In this document: piece by piece, positions 28,053-36,727 of the stretch
Layout: each line of letters opens with the position of its first letter
Numbering within the stretch: the stretch's first letter is position 1
DNA from: Peribacillus sp. FSL E2-0218
Lineage (GTDB): Bacteria > Bacillota > Bacilli > Bacillales > DSM-1321
Reading direction: 5' to 3'
Length of the DNA: 64,000 nucleotides
Assembly (NCBI RefSeq): GCF_037992945.1
Contig: NZ_CP150304.1
Location: 166,001 to 230,000, forward strand
The notes under the pieces: generated by a model
The model's input: only the letters and a program-made list of their open reading frames with translations
The model's database searches: none
What the model was told of the DNA's origin: nothing
Translations under genes and position numbers: made by a program

Positions 28053-28271
28053 GATAGCTGAACGTTGCATTCAACTTGGCCTGAACATGAAGATGGCATT
28101 CCAATGCAGGTGCTTAGCTTTCCAAGATAAGGCGCTATTTCACTGCTGTCGGGAGAGTTTTGTGCGTAAATTAAATGTGTTTGCACTTTTTTTACTGATG
28201 TGAATGGGTTTAGTTTGTCAGTGAATTCAAAGAGTATTAAAAATTGCTTGAATAAAGTTTGGGCAAACCAT

Positions 28272-28300
28272 TTGCAATCGCTGCCATTTAATGTTATGCT
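28272..28300 (+). promoter_or_regulatory. Putative sigma-A promoter of cspC
   Basis: TTGCAA (28272) and TATGCT (28295) are exactly 17 bases apart. Transcription would start near 28307 and leave a leader of about 113 bases, typical for cold-shock genes. The leader ends with GTGCATATGCAC (28392), a palindrome next to the ribosome site AGGAGGCAAC, which could modulate translation with temperature. Apart from this promoter and leader, I see nothing coding between 28053 and 28419. Confidence 0.65.
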
Positions 28301-28419
28301 TAGTCTTAATTATTTTTGTTCGGTACTAAGGATACTAAAAGTACTACTTTTCGTTTTCGATGATGACTTAGAGCAAGGATAGTAATAACAATGTGCATAT
28401 GCACTAGGAGGCAACAACA

Positions 28420-28620
28420 ATGGAACAAGGTAAAGTGAAATGGTTTAACGCAGAAAAAGGTTTTGGATTCATCGAACGCGAAAACGGAGACGACGTATTC
28501 GTACATTTCTCAGCTATCCAAAGCGAAGGTTTCAAATCTTTAGACGAAGGTCAAGAAGTTACTTTTGAAGTAGAACAAGGTCAACGTGGACCACAAGCTT
28601 CTAACGTTCAAAAAGCATAA
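28420..28620 (+). CDS. cspC: Cold-shock protein, CspC type
   Basis: 66-residue single-stranded nucleic-acid-binding beta barrel that acts as an RNA chaperone. RNP-1 motif KGFGFIE (residues 13-19) and RNP-2 motif VFVHFSA (26-32). The start MEQGKVKWFNAEKGFGFIER and the end PQASNVQKA are nearest to B. subtilis CspC. The ribosome site AGGAGG is strong. It is monocistronic, with its own terminator. Confidence 0.96.
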   Translation: MEQGKVKWFNAEKGFGFIERENGDDVFVHFSAIQSEGFKSLDEGQEVTFEVEQGQRGPQASNVQKA

Positions 28621-28634
28621 TTTCAAAACAAATA

Positions 28635-28668
28635 AAGGCAGATCCCGTTTGCGGGGTCTGCCTTTTTT
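28635..28668 (+). terminator. Terminator after cspC
   Basis: AAAGGCAGATCCC pairs with GGGGTCTGCCTTT around GTTTGC and is followed by a T-run. Confidence 0.94.
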
Positions 28669-28689
28669 ATTTTGTGGAAAAATCCGATG

Positions 28690-28720
28690 ACAAAAAAACC
28701 CCGCTCAGCATTGAGCGGGG
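28690..28720 (-). terminator. Orphan minus-strand terminator
   Basis: CCCCGCTCA and TGAGCGGGG form a tight stem. On the minus strand it is followed by seven T, so it faces right-to-left transcription. No minus-strand gene is convincing in the 350 bases to its right. It may end a small RNA (a TATACT box lies on the minus strand at 28768) or simply back up the cspC terminator. Confidence 0.6.
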
Positions 28721-28811
28721 AAAGCGGTACAAGTAAAGTAAATCGCTTAAAAGGTTTGACTAAGTATATCATAGTTCTCCAAGAAAATAGTAAATTAAAT
28801 ATAATGTACGT

Positions 28812-28904
28812 TTCGAGGAAGGAATAGGGAAATAATAAGTTCCCCCTGACCCTTATTTAAAGCATGAAGGAAAGCCCCCAAAAATAGGCTCCTTCCTTTT
28901 TTGT
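28812..28904 (+). ncRNA. Candidate small RNA with C-rich loops
   Basis: A -10 box TATAAT at 28800 would start RNA near 28812. A hairpin (GAAGGAAAGCC with GGCTCCTTCC) followed by six T near 28898 would end it. No ribosome site or open frame is visible on this strand. The body carries unpaired TTCCCCCTGACCC and GCCCCCA, like the C-rich target-binding loops of known Gram-positive small RNAs. The -35 region is poor. Prediction only. Confidence 0.35.
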
Positions 28905-28992
28905 GCAGGTAGCCACGCTGGAAATGAAACAAAAACCGATAGGGTACATATAAAGACATATAGGCCGCTTTCACGATGAGGGGGAAGTCGTC

Positions 28993-29054
28993 ATTCAAAT
29001 ATAGGTTTGAATATTCAACAAATTATGGTATATTTTAATCAAATGAAGATTTGA
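28993..29054 (+). promoter_or_regulatory. cadCA promoter with paired CadC operators
   Basis: Inverted repeat ATTCAAA-n6-TTTGAAT (28993-29012) overlaps the -35 TTGAAT (29007). The -10 is TATATT (29029). A second inverted repeat TCAAAT-GAAG-ATTTGA lies at 29039-29054. TCAAATA-type dyads are what ArsR-family metal repressors such as CadC bind, so metal-relieved repression is likely. Confidence 0.75.
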
Positions 29055-29074
29055 ATGAAGGGTGTGGGAAGATG

Positions 29075-29443
29075 ATGGAACAAAAAGATGTATGTGATGT
29101 CCATCTGCATGATCAAGTAAAGGTCAATCGCATTCAGAAAGAAATGAACCAGGTCGATATTTCCAGCATATCAAAGCTGTTTAAGGTGATAGGTGATGAT
29201 AATAGGGCGAAAATAGCCTATGCGCTCTGTGAAGACGAGGAATTATGTGTGTGCGATCTGGCCCATATCATCGGTGCCTCGATGGCGACAACGTCTCATC
29301 ATCTTCGTACCCTCTATAAGAATGCCATCGTTAAATATCGAAAAGAAGGAAAGCTAGCTTTTTATTCATTGGATGATCACCATATCAAGCAATTGATTCT
29401 CATTGCATCAGAACACCAGCAGGAGGTGAGGTCCGATGGCTGA
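29075..29443 (+). CDS. cadC: ArsR-family metal-responsive repressor CadC
   Basis: Represses the efflux operon and releases DNA on binding Cd(II), Pb(II) or Zn(II). From ATG 29075 it has 122 residues, equal to my memory of staphylococcal plasmid CadC. The start MEQKDVCDVHLHD supplies the N-terminal metal Cys. VNRIQ begins the dimer arm, ELCVCDLAHIIG (near 57-68) holds the metal-site CVC motif in the alpha-3 helix, and TTSHHLRTLYK is the DNA-reading helix. GTGGGAAG precedes it. The 3' end overlaps cadA by 8 bases. Confidence 0.93.
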   Translation: MEQKDVCDVHLHDQVKVNRIQKEMNQVDISSISKLFKVIGDDNRAKIAYALCEDEELCVCDLAHIIGASMATTSHHLRTLYKNAIVKYRKEGKLAFYSLDDHHIKQLILIASEHQQEVRSDG

Positions 29444-31559
29444 ATCGGCTTCGAAAACGTACCGCATCCAAGGTCTATCCTGCACGAATTGTGCGGCTAA
29501 GTTTGAGAATAATGTTCGTGGACTGGAAGGAGTAAGGGACGCTAAAATCAATTTTGGCGCTTCAAAGATTTCGGTACAGGGAACTGCGACGATTGAAGAG
29601 ATAGAAAAGGCAGGAGCCTTCGATAACCTGAGAATCCGGGGAGAGCAGGAACAGGTATCCCTTAAGGAGCCCTTTTGGAAACAAAAAGAAAATATTAAGG
29701 TGGCATTCTCGGCCATCCTGTTGCTGATCAGCTGGATATTGGAAAACCAATTTGGGGAAGGAAGCATCTTTCCGGTAATTGGGTATGCGGCGGCCATCAT
29801 AATTGGGGGGTATTCGTTATTTCTCAATGGCTTGAAGAATCTCTTTAAACTTCGCTTCGATATGCACACCTTGATGACAGTTGCCATCATCGGTGCGGCG
29901 GTGCTCGGTGAATGGGGCGAAGGGGCGACTGTCGTCATCTTGTTTGCCATCAGTGAAGCATTGGAGAAATATTCGATGGATAAAGCCCGGAATTCCATTG
30001 AATCCTTGATGAATATCGCACCTAAAGAAGCCTTGATCCTTAGAGGCAATCACGAAATGATGATCGCAGTCGATGAGATCGAGGTCGGCGACACGATGAT
30101 CGTGAAACCAGGTCAGAAGCTTGCTATGGACGGCAGGATCTTGAAGGGGGCCTCGACACTTAATCAAGCAGCCATTACAGGGGAATCGGAGCCGGTTTAT
30201 AAAACGGTCGATGGCGAGGTTTTTGCAGGAACCTTAAATGGCGAGGGGCTGCTGGAAGTGGAGGTCACGAAGCGCGTCGAGGATACGACGATTGCAAAAA
30301 TCATCCATCTAGTTGAAGAAGCACAGGCTGAAAAAGCGCCCTCCCAGGCCTTCGTGGATAAATTCGCTAAATACTATACACCGGCAATCATGCTCATTGC
30401 CTTGGCGATTGCGGTCTTGCCGCCGCTTGCTGTGAACGGGGATTGGGCCGAGTGGATTTACAGGGGATTGGCTGTACTGGTTGTCGGCTGCCCGTGTGCC
30501 TTGGTCATTTCCACCCCGATTGCCATAGTCACAGCAATTGGAAATGCAGCGAAAAATGGCGTCTTGATCAAAGGCGGAATCCATCTGGAAGAAGCGGGAG
30601 CCTTAAAGGCGATTGCGTTTGATAAGACGGGTACGTTAACAAAGGGCATTCCTGTTGTAACGGATTTCAAACTGTTGGCTGAAGGATTCAGTCCAGAAGC
30701 TGTGCTGGCCATTGCCGCTGCTTTGGAAAGCAGGACACAGCATCCCCTTGCCACGGCAGTGCTTCAAAAGGCGGATGAACAAAGTGCGGAGTATCGCTCT
30801 TTAGTGGTAGAGGATTTCACTGCCATCACTGGCAAAGGGATAAAAGGAAACATCAATCAAGAAACCTATTACATTGGCAAACCCCATCTCTTTGAAGAAG
30901 TGGCAGGATTAGTTTTTCCTGATGATGTGCTGGAGCAAATCAGCGGCTTGCAAAATGAAGGGAAAACGGTGATGTTGCTTGGCGATCAAATGAAGCTCCT
31001 GGCGCTTATTGCAGTTGCTGATGAAATAAGGGAAAGCAGCAAAGAAGCGATTCGCAAACTGCATGCACTCGGTATCGAAAAAACGATCATGCTGACGGGC
31101 GACAATAGCGGTACGGCAAAGGCGATCGGAGCGGCGGCGGGCGTGGATGAAATTGAGGCGGAGCTATTGCCCGAGAGTAAATTGACGATCATCAAGCAAT
31201 GGAAGCAAAAATATGGGCGAGTGGCCATGGTGGGCGATGGTGTCAACGATGCTCCGGCATTGGCAGCTTCGACTGTGGGGATTGCGATGGGAGGCGCGGG
31301 CACTGATACTGCGCTTGAAACAGCCGATATTGCCTTGATGGGTGATGATTTATCGAGACTTCCATATACGATCCGCTTAAGCCGCAAAACATTGAAAATC
31401 ATTAAGCAGAACATCACGTTTTCCTTGGTGATCAAAATCGTGGCCTTATTATTGATCGCTCCCGGCTGGTTAACCTTATGGATGGCGGTTTTTGCCGATA
31501 TGGGTGCGACCTTATTAGTAACGTTGAACAGTCTTAGATTATTAAGAATAAAAGAATAG
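29436..31559 (+). CDS. cadA: Cadmium/zinc/cobalt-exporting P1B-type ATPase
   Basis: 707 residues. One N-terminal heavy-metal-associated domain has GLSCTNCAAKFE (GxxCxxC) near 13-24, followed by eight membrane helices. The actuator domain has AITGESEPV. The membrane metal site is CPC in VVGCPCALVIS near 350, the phosphorylation site is DKTGTLTKG near 395, and VGDGVNDAPAL hinges the ATP domain. An AxxxCP-type copper signature is absent and the Cd/Zn-type DxG near the last helices (FADMGATLLV) is present, so Cd/Zn/Co is preferred. Translationally coupled to cadC. Confidence 0.96.
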   Translation: MAESASKTYRIQGLSCTNCAAKFENNVRGLEGVRDAKINFGASKISVQGTATIEEIEKAGAFDNLRIRGEQEQVSLKEPFWKQKENIKVAFSAILLLISWILENQFGEGSIFPVIGYAAAIIIGGYSLFLNGLKNLFKLRFDMHTLMTVAIIGAAVLGEWGEGATVVILFAISEALEKYSMDKARNSIESLMNIAPKEALILRGNHEMMIAVDEIEVGDTMIVKPGQKLAMDGRILKGASTLNQAAITGESEPVYKTVDGEVFAGTLNGEGLLEVEVTKRVEDTTIAKIIHLVEEAQAEKAPSQAFVDKFAKYYTPAIMLIALAIAVLPPLAVNGDWAEWIYRGLAVLVVGCPCALVISTPIAIVTAIGNAAKNGVLIKGGIHLEEAGALKAIAFDKTGTLTKGIPVVTDFKLLAEGFSPEAVLAIAAALESRTQHPLATAVLQKADEQSAEYRSLVVEDFTAITGKGIKGNINQETYYIGKPHLFEEVAGLVFPDDVLEQISGLQNEGKTVMLLGDQMKLLALIAVADEIRESSKEAIRKLHALGIEKTIMLTGDNSGTAKAIGAAAGVDEIEAELLPESKLTIIKQWKQKYGRVAMVGDGVNDAPALAASTVGIAMGGAGTDTALETADIALMGDDLSRLPYTIRLSRKTLKIIKQNITFSLVIKIVALLLIAPGWLTLWMAVFADMGATLLVTLNSLRLLRIKE

Positions 31560-31574
31560 TAGTTTAAAATATGT

Positions 31575-31610
31575 TCCCCGTTGCTTATTTTAGGTGCGGG
31601 GAGTTTTTTT
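31575..31610 (+). terminator. Terminator after cadCA
   Basis: TCCCCG pairs with CGGGGA around an AT-rich loop, followed by GTTTTTTTATT. Confidence 0.88.
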
Positions 31611-31757
31611 ATTCGATCTTTCCGATTGTTTCATGTGAAACTTTAAAATGATGCATCCATTTCCCTTTTCAAAACGTACATAGATTAGAGCATAGAAATT
31701 GTTATGGATGATCCAAATATTGCTATAATAAGTAATTATGGTAGGAAGGGGACTTCA

Positions 31758-32321
31758 ATGAACGATATAGATGTAGAGCTATACGAGAAAGTTCATCTGG
31801 GGGATAAGCAGGCCCTCGAAAAAATATATGATCGCTACGAAAAGATCCTATACTCCCTGTCCTATAAAGTTACTGGGCAGAAGGAATTGGCCGAGGAAGC
31901 GGTACAGGAAGTGTTTATAAAAATCTGGACGAAAAAGGGTACGTATCATGCATCCAAAGGGAAGTTCTCCAGCTGGATCATGACGATGACCCGGAATGCA
32001 AGTATAGATCTGTTAAGAAAAAGAAGAGATATACCCTCCGACTTTGAATATGAACAGATTCCGAGTGAGAATCCCAGCGTAGAAAATCTCATCGAGTGGA
32101 AGGAAGAAGGCGCCATGCTGAGGCAGGCCGTTTCGGAATTAAGTGAGGAACAACGAAAAATGATTCACCTATTTTATTTTAAAGGCCTGTCACAGCAAAG
32201 CATAGCCTCGGAGTTTGAAATTCCGCTCGGGACCGTTAAAGGGAGAGTCAGATTGGCGCTTAAGCACTTACGAAAGATTATCCCGCAAAAGTTAAGCAAA
32301 GGGGGAGAGCTTGATGAATAA
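31758..32321 (+). CDS. ECF sigma factor, SigK-like
   Basis: 187 residues from ATG 31758, which has AAGGGGA upstream. The longer frame from 31704 is unlikely. Region 2: YDRYEKILYSLSYKVTGQKELAEEAVQEVFIKIW, WIMTMTRNASIDLLRKRR. Region 4: LSEEQRKMIHLFYFKGLSQQSIA-type segment ending GTVKGRVRLALKHLRKI. The partner gene is an RskA-type anti-sigma, so this belongs to the SigK/RskA type of ECF pair. It has no counterpart that I recognise in B. subtilis. No clear autoregulated promoter was found by eye. Confidence 0.9.
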   Translation: MNDIDVELYEKVHLGDKQALEKIYDRYEKILYSLSYKVTGQKELAEEAVQEVFIKIWTKKGTYHASKGKFSSWIMTMTRNASIDLLRKRRDIPSDFEYEQIPSENPSVENLIEWKEEGAMLRQAVSELSEEQRKMIHLFYFKGLSQQSIASEFEIPLGTVKGRVRLALKHLRKIIPQKLSKGGELDE

Positions 32322-33045
32322 TAATCCATGTGAATGGCTGTTAGATTACTTCAATGGACAATTGGATGAAGTCCCTCGGAGGAAGTTTGAAAACCATCTT
32401 GCGCAATGCCAGAATTGCCGTGAGGAATTAGATGAACTAACGATGCTAACGAAGGACTTGGCATTTATAGCTGAACCGGTTGATCCGCCAAGTGAAATGA
32501 AACAGCGGATTTTGGGAAATGTGTTTGAAACGGAGAAAGAAGAGCAACAGCCTGCATTACAGCAAACGGCTGAAAAAAGAAGAGGAAATGGATGGATGAA
32601 GCCATTGTTGGCGGCCGTCTTATTCGCTTCATTGCTTGGAAATGCCTATACCTTGCTTTCTAAGGATGAAGCGGATAACAATGCAGGGGAAAAACGGGAA
32701 ACCATCGATAAGCTTCAGACGAGTGTGGCCCTGAAACCGGGTGAAGGCGCTCCTTTCAATGGCAGGGCGACGATGGTAGAGAAAAATGATAAAACGGAAA
32801 TGATCATTCAAGCGGAAAATCTTGAACCGCCAGAAGGCTCACAGGTATATCAGGTTTGGCTCCTGGAGAAGGGTAAGCCTTACAGAGCCGGGACATTCGT
32901 GCCGAATGACGATGGCCTGGGCGTAGTGACGTATCACCTGGATCAAGCTGGTGAGCATGAGTGGGATACCGTAGCAATCACGCTTGAGCCCTCGGATGAT
33001 AGCAAAATTCCTAAAGGGGATATTATCTTGAGCAGTGAATTATAG
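32314..33045 (+). CDS. Anti-sigma factor with zinc finger and RskA-type outer domain
   Basis: 243 residues. The cytoplasmic anti-sigma domain has HLAQCQNC (HxxxCxxC) near 29-36. One membrane helix lies at about 95-115 (KPLLAAVLFASLLGNAYTLL). The extracellular domain is RskA-like, with FNGRATMVEKNDKTEMII and YQVWLLEKGKPYRAGTF. The ATG at 32314 overlaps the sigma gene stop by 8 bases, so translation is coupled. GGGGGAGAG is the ribosome site. Redox or envelope sensing is typical of the family, but the signal here is unknown. Confidence 0.9.
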   Translation: MNNNPCEWLLDYFNGQLDEVPRRKFENHLAQCQNCREELDELTMLTKDLAFIAEPVDPPSEMKQRILGNVFETEKEEQQPALQQTAEKRRGNGWMKPLLAAVLFASLLGNAYTLLSKDEADNNAGEKRETIDKLQTSVALKPGEGAPFNGRATMVEKNDKTEMIIQAENLEPPEGSQVYQVWLLEKGKPYRAGTFVPNDDGLGVVTYHLDQAGEHEWDTVAITLEPSDDSKIPKGDIILSSEL

Positions 33046-33087
33046 CAATTGGGCAGGGATATAAGCTCCCGTCCGAGGTTTGTAGCC

Positions 33088-33132
33088 AAACAGGCTTCGG
33101 AACGGTTTCCTTCCCGAAGCCTGTTTGTTTTT
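33088..33132 (+). terminator. Terminator after the ECF operon
   Basis: AAACAGGCTTCGG pairs perfectly with CCGAAGCCTGTTT, followed by GTTTTTT. Confidence 0.95.
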
Positions 33133-33152
33133 TACGATCCTGAAGAGGATGA

Positions 33153-33235
33153 AATTCGCGAGTAAAAACGCACGATTTCAAGGTCATGATCCGAATTCGC
33201 GAGTGAACGCTCCAAATTCAAGGATTAACATCCAA
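33153..33235. repeat. Two degenerate 41-bp tandem units
   Basis: AATTCGCGAGT recurs at 33153 and 33194. Each copy is followed by A/C-rich sequence containing TTCAAGG about 25 bases on and ATGATCC or ACATCC near the end. No coding frame runs through. The rest of the 370-base gap before hflX shows nothing else clear. Confidence 0.55.
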
Positions 33236-33419
33236 ATGGTCGGGAGCCTGTCCTTTTTTGGCTGAATGTCCTTTCGGGCATAAGGGATTCTAATAAGGAA
33301 GCAGCAGGCATTGGAATGGTTAATGTGCTACAATGTGGCAGACATTTAGTGAGGCATGCATATGTTCCTTAAGGTGCAATGGTTCAAGGAATAGGCATGC
33401 ACAGAAGGGATTTGAAGGG

Positions 33420-34682
33420 ATGGAAATGGAACAGAGGGCAATCCTTGTTGGCGTCAATCTCAATGGCCAGGGGGATTTTGAGTATTCAATGGAGGAACTG
33501 GCCAACCTGACGGAGGCTTGTGATGTGGAAGTTGTCGGGACCATCACCCAAAATTTGCATCGGGTGAATTCATCGCATTTCATCGGGACGGGTAAGATCG
33601 AGGAAGTGAAGAGGCTCGTTGAATATAAAGAAGCGAACGTCGTGATCTTTAATGATCAGCTGTCTCCTTCGCAACTGCGGAATTTGGAAAGGGATATGGA
33701 TTGCAAGGTGATCGATCGGACGATTTTAATTCTGGACATCTTTGCGCATCGGGCGAAAACGAAGGAAGCTCAGCTCCAGGTAGAGGTGGCGAAGCTTCAG
33801 TATATGCTCCCGCGTCTCGTTGGCTTAAGGGAGTCATTGGGACGTCAGAGCGGCGGGGTGGGCACAAACAAAGGAGCCGGGGAAAAGCAATTAGAGCTTG
33901 ACCGCAGGAGAATCGAGGAAAATATTAGCGTTTTGAATAAAGAACTCGAACTCCTTGTGGCACACCGGCAAACGCAGAGGAAGCAGCGCAAAAAGAATGC
34001 CATCCCTGTCGTTTCATTGGTCGGATATACGAATGCAGGGAAGTCTTCAATCATGAATGCTTTAATCGAAATGTCCCATCCGAATGCGGAGAAGCAGGTT
34101 TTGGAAAAAGATATGCTGTTCGCTACGCTTGAGACATCGGTGCGAAACATTCCGTTACCGGATAAGAAGGAATTCCTGCTGACCGATACCGTGGGCTTTG
34201 TTTCAAGATTGCCCCACCACCTTGTGAGGGCATTTCGGTCAACATTGGAAGAGGTGGTGGAAGCGGACCTATTGATTCATGTTGTCGATTTTTCCAATCC
34301 GGATCATGAGCAACAAATGGATATTACGGAACAGACATTAAATGAGATTGGCATTAAAGGGATACCGACGATTTTCGCCTATAATAAAGCTGATCTTACC
34401 GATTTGGAGATTCCCCGGGTGAATCGCAATTCTGTTTATATGTCAGCGAAAACGAAAGCAGGTCTCGAGGAATTGATTGAACAAATTCGCGAGCAAATTT
34501 TTACGGACTATATTCGCTGTGAGATGTTGATTCCCTTTGATCAAGGGCAGCTCGTATCTTTCTTCAATGAAAATGGTCATATAACGGATACCGAATATGA
34601 GGAGAGCGGATATCGAATTAAGCTTGAGTGCAAGAAAGCGGATTATGAGAAATATATTCGTTACATCATTAAGTCCGAATGA
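33420..34682 (+). CDS. hflX: Ribosome-associated GTPase HflX
   Basis: Splits stalled or heat-damaged ribosomes. About 420 residues. The N-terminal HflX domain includes GTGKIEEVKRLVE and FNDQLSPSQLRNLE. A glycine-rich linker (GRQSGGVGTNKGAGEKQLELDRR) follows. The G domain has G1 VGYTNAGKSSIMN, G2 FATLETSVR, G3 DTVGFV and G4 AYNKADL, and a short C-terminal domain completes it. ATGs at 33420 and 33426 both follow GAAGGG, and I use the first. The B. subtilis counterpart is ynbA. Confidence 0.95.
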   Translation: MEMEQRAILVGVNLNGQGDFEYSMEELANLTEACDVEVVGTITQNLHRVNSSHFIGTGKIEEVKRLVEYKEANVVIFNDQLSPSQLRNLERDMDCKVIDRTILILDIFAHRAKTKEAQLQVEVAKLQYMLPRLVGLRESLGRQSGGVGTNKGAGEKQLELDRRRIEENISVLNKELELLVAHRQTQRKQRKKNAIPVVSLVGYTNAGKSSIMNALIEMSHPNAEKQVLEKDMLFATLETSVRNIPLPDKKEFLLTDTVGFVSRLPHHLVRAFRSTLEEVVEADLLIHVVDFSNPDHEQQMDITEQTLNEIGIKGIPTIFAYNKADLTDLEIPRVNRNSVYMSAKTKAGLEELIEQIREQIFTDYIRCEMLIPFDQGQLVSFFNENGHITDTEYEESGYRIKLECKKADYEKYIRYIIKSE

Positions 34683-34688
34683 AGGGGC

Positions 34689-34893
34689 TGTTGATAAGTT
34701 GTTTGTTGTTTGTTGATAAGTGGAAAAACAAAAATGGTTTTGTGGATAACTCTGGTGAAAATGCTTTTGTTCCGCTAAGGAACTGAGATTAGAATGATCA
34801 GATTTGTGCATAAGTTGTGGATAAAATAAAAAAGCCCGAAAAAACCCTGAATAAAGTTTTGGGGCTTTTTTTATGTGGACAAAATGTTGATAA
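34689..34893 (+). promoter_or_regulatory. Cluster of DnaA boxes
   Basis: Seven 9-mers in one orientation match the reverse complement of the Bacillus DnaA box TTATNCACA. TGTGGATAA at 34741 and 34816 and TGTGCATAA at 34806 are exact. TGTTGATAA at 34689, 34711 and 34885, and TGTGGACAA at 34874, each have one mismatch. Gaps between starts are 22, 30, 65, 10, 58 and 11 bases. B. subtilis is known to carry several such clusters away from oriC that limit re-initiation. No origin genes lie nearby. Confidence 0.72.
34831..34873 (+). terminator. Terminator after hflX
   Basis: AAAGCCCGAAAA can pair with TTTTGGGGCTTT with one mismatch, followed by TTTTTATG. It is embedded within the DnaA-box cluster. 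The remaining 430 bases up to 35336 contain no gene that I can support. Confidence 0.75.
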
Positions 34894-35336
34894 GTCCGTT
34901 GCATGAATATTCATCCGGATAGGTGAAGATTTATGAGGTTGATTGTAGAAAAATGACGATGTTTAGCGTTTGTTGTTAGGAAATATAACATGGATATTAC
35001 ATTTTGCACAACCTCCGACTGGTAATACTTTACACTTTGTATAATGTATCTGGCGTTTTACCGTTATAAAATAAAGAATACTCAATTATCAGGTTCAGGA
35101 TCTGTTTTTGAGTTTTTTTAGTTAGGGGGGGCTGTTAAAAGCCGGAGGAAACAGGGACCGCGGCTTGGCCAATTTAGAGAATGATAGATATGAATAGACG
35201 GATTGAAGGACTGAAGGCTGAAACATGCGCTGCGCAGAATCCACACATGTAAACCAAGAAAATATGAAGTAGAGAAATGCATGCAATTCCTCCCTTTTTT
35301 ATTTTTACAAATAAATGTTTGGAAGGAGAATAGTGG

Positions 35337-36701
35337 ATGAATATGACAAGTCCGTTAAAAGATCAACTTGAGATGAACTTTCAGGAAGCGGAGAGGGGGT
35401 TGTCCCGCCGTGAAGCCCTGGAAGAAGCGAATCGATGTTTATACTGCTATGATGCCCCATGCATTCAGGCCTGTCCGACAGGGATAGACATTCCAACCTT
35501 CATTAAGAAAATTGCGTCAGGCAATTATAAAGGGTCGGCAAAGACAATCATGACAGCCAATCCCGTCGGTGCCAGCTGCGCCCGGGTATGTCCGACCGAA
35601 GAGTTATGTGAGGGCGCATGTGTCCTCAACCATTCGACCAAGCCAATCATGATTGGCAATCTCCAGCGTTATTCCACAGATTGGGCCATCCAAAATAAAC
35701 AAGCCCTGTTCAAGGCCGGGAAAAAGAATGGCAAAAAAATTGCCATTGTAGGAAGCGGTCCGGCAGGCTTATCTGCAGCAAGGGAATTAGCCTTGCTTGG
35801 CTACAGTGTAACCATTTTCGAAGCGGAAAAAAATCCAGGCGGATTGAATACTTACGGAATCGTATCCTTCCGGTTGCCACAGAGCATTTCATATTGGGAA
35901 GTCGAACAGGTCAAAAGCCTGGATGTTGAAATTAAAACGAATACACGTGTCGGGTCGGATGTTTCTGCTGACCAGCTGGTTGACGATTTCGATGCGGTCA
36001 TTTTAGCGATCGGTATGTCGGAAGTTCCGAAGCTAGGGATCGAAGGAGAGGATTTCGCTGGGGTCTACGATGCAATCGATTTCGTTAAGGAGACGAAAAC
36101 GGGAGCCATCAGCGAAAAATTCATTGGGAAGAAGATGGCGGTGATTGGGGCCGGGAACACAGCGATTGATGCTGCGACCTGTTCGGTTCGTCTTGGGGCC
36201 GAACAGGTGTCGATCATTTATCGTCGGACCCAAAAGGAAATGACAGCCTATGATTTTGAATTCGAGTTTGCCAAACAAGAAGGGGTCGGGTTTCACTGGC
36301 TGACCACCCCCTCAAGGATCTTAGCGGATGAAAGCGGTCATGTAACGGGCATCGAATGTGTGAAGATGGTGCTTAGCGAGGCAGGGGAAGATGGGCGTAG
36401 CCGGCCCGTGCCTATATCTGGATCGGAGTTCGTGATACCGGTCGATGGGGTCATCCGTGCCATAGGCCAATCCAGGTATATTGGGCTGATTGAACAATTT
36501 GGGATCGAACATGAAGATGGCGTGGTTTTGCTGGAGGCAGACTCCTATAAAACGTCGAATGAAAAAGTATTTGCCTGCGGGGACGTGATTTTCGGAAAAG
36601 GTCAAGGGGAGGCGATGGTCGTTTCGGCTGCCCAGCAAGGGAAGGATACGGCTTATGAAATTGATCTGGCCATAATGGGCGAGGCAGTGGATATCGCTTA
36701 A
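35337..36701 (+). CDS. preT: NAD-dependent dihydropyrimidine dehydrogenase, PreT subunit
   Basis: Electron-input subunit that passes reducing power from NAD(P)H to PreA for uracil/thymine reduction. 454 residues. The N-terminal iron-sulfur region has CLYCYDAPCIQACPTGIDIP (near 37-56) and CARVCPTEELCEGAC. The FAD site is IAIVGSGPAGLSAARELALLGY and the NAD site is VIGAGNTAIDAATC. The C-terminal FAD motif is FACGDVIFGKGQGE. GGAAGGAG precedes the ATG. It is first in the pyrimidine/hydantoin cluster. Confidence 0.94.
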   Translation: MNMTSPLKDQLEMNFQEAERGLSRREALEEANRCLYCYDAPCIQACPTGIDIPTFIKKIASGNYKGSAKTIMTANPVGASCARVCPTEELCEGACVLNHSTKPIMIGNLQRYSTDWAIQNKQALFKAGKKNGKKIAIVGSGPAGLSAARELALLGYSVTIFEAEKNPGGLNTYGIVSFRLPQSISYWEVEQVKSLDVEIKTNTRVGSDVSADQLVDDFDAVILAIGMSEVPKLGIEGEDFAGVYDAIDFVKETKTGAISEKFIGKKMAVIGAGNTAIDAATCSVRLGAEQVSIIYRRTQKEMTAYDFEFEFAKQEGVGFHWLTTPSRILADESGHVTGIECVKMVLSEAGEDGRSRPVPISGSEFVIPVDGVIRAIGQSRYIGLIEQFGIEHEDGVVLLEADSYKTSNEKVFACGDVIFGKGQGEAMVVSAAQQGKDTAYEIDLAIMGEAVDIA

Positions 36702-36727
36702 TAATAATGAAAATTAGGAGGCTTATC

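Noticed and set aside
28795..28998. 67-codon minus-strand frame
   Set aside because: No ribosome site before its ATG, and it contains the hairpin of the candidate plus-strand RNA.
29408..30049. 213-codon minus-strand frame opposite cadA
   Set aside because: Antisense to the conserved ATPase domains, with composition typical of a shadow frame.
31633..31690. TGAAAC at 31633 as a sigma-W-type promoter for the ECF operon
   Set aside because: The next CGTA-like -10 is over 30 bases away, not 16.
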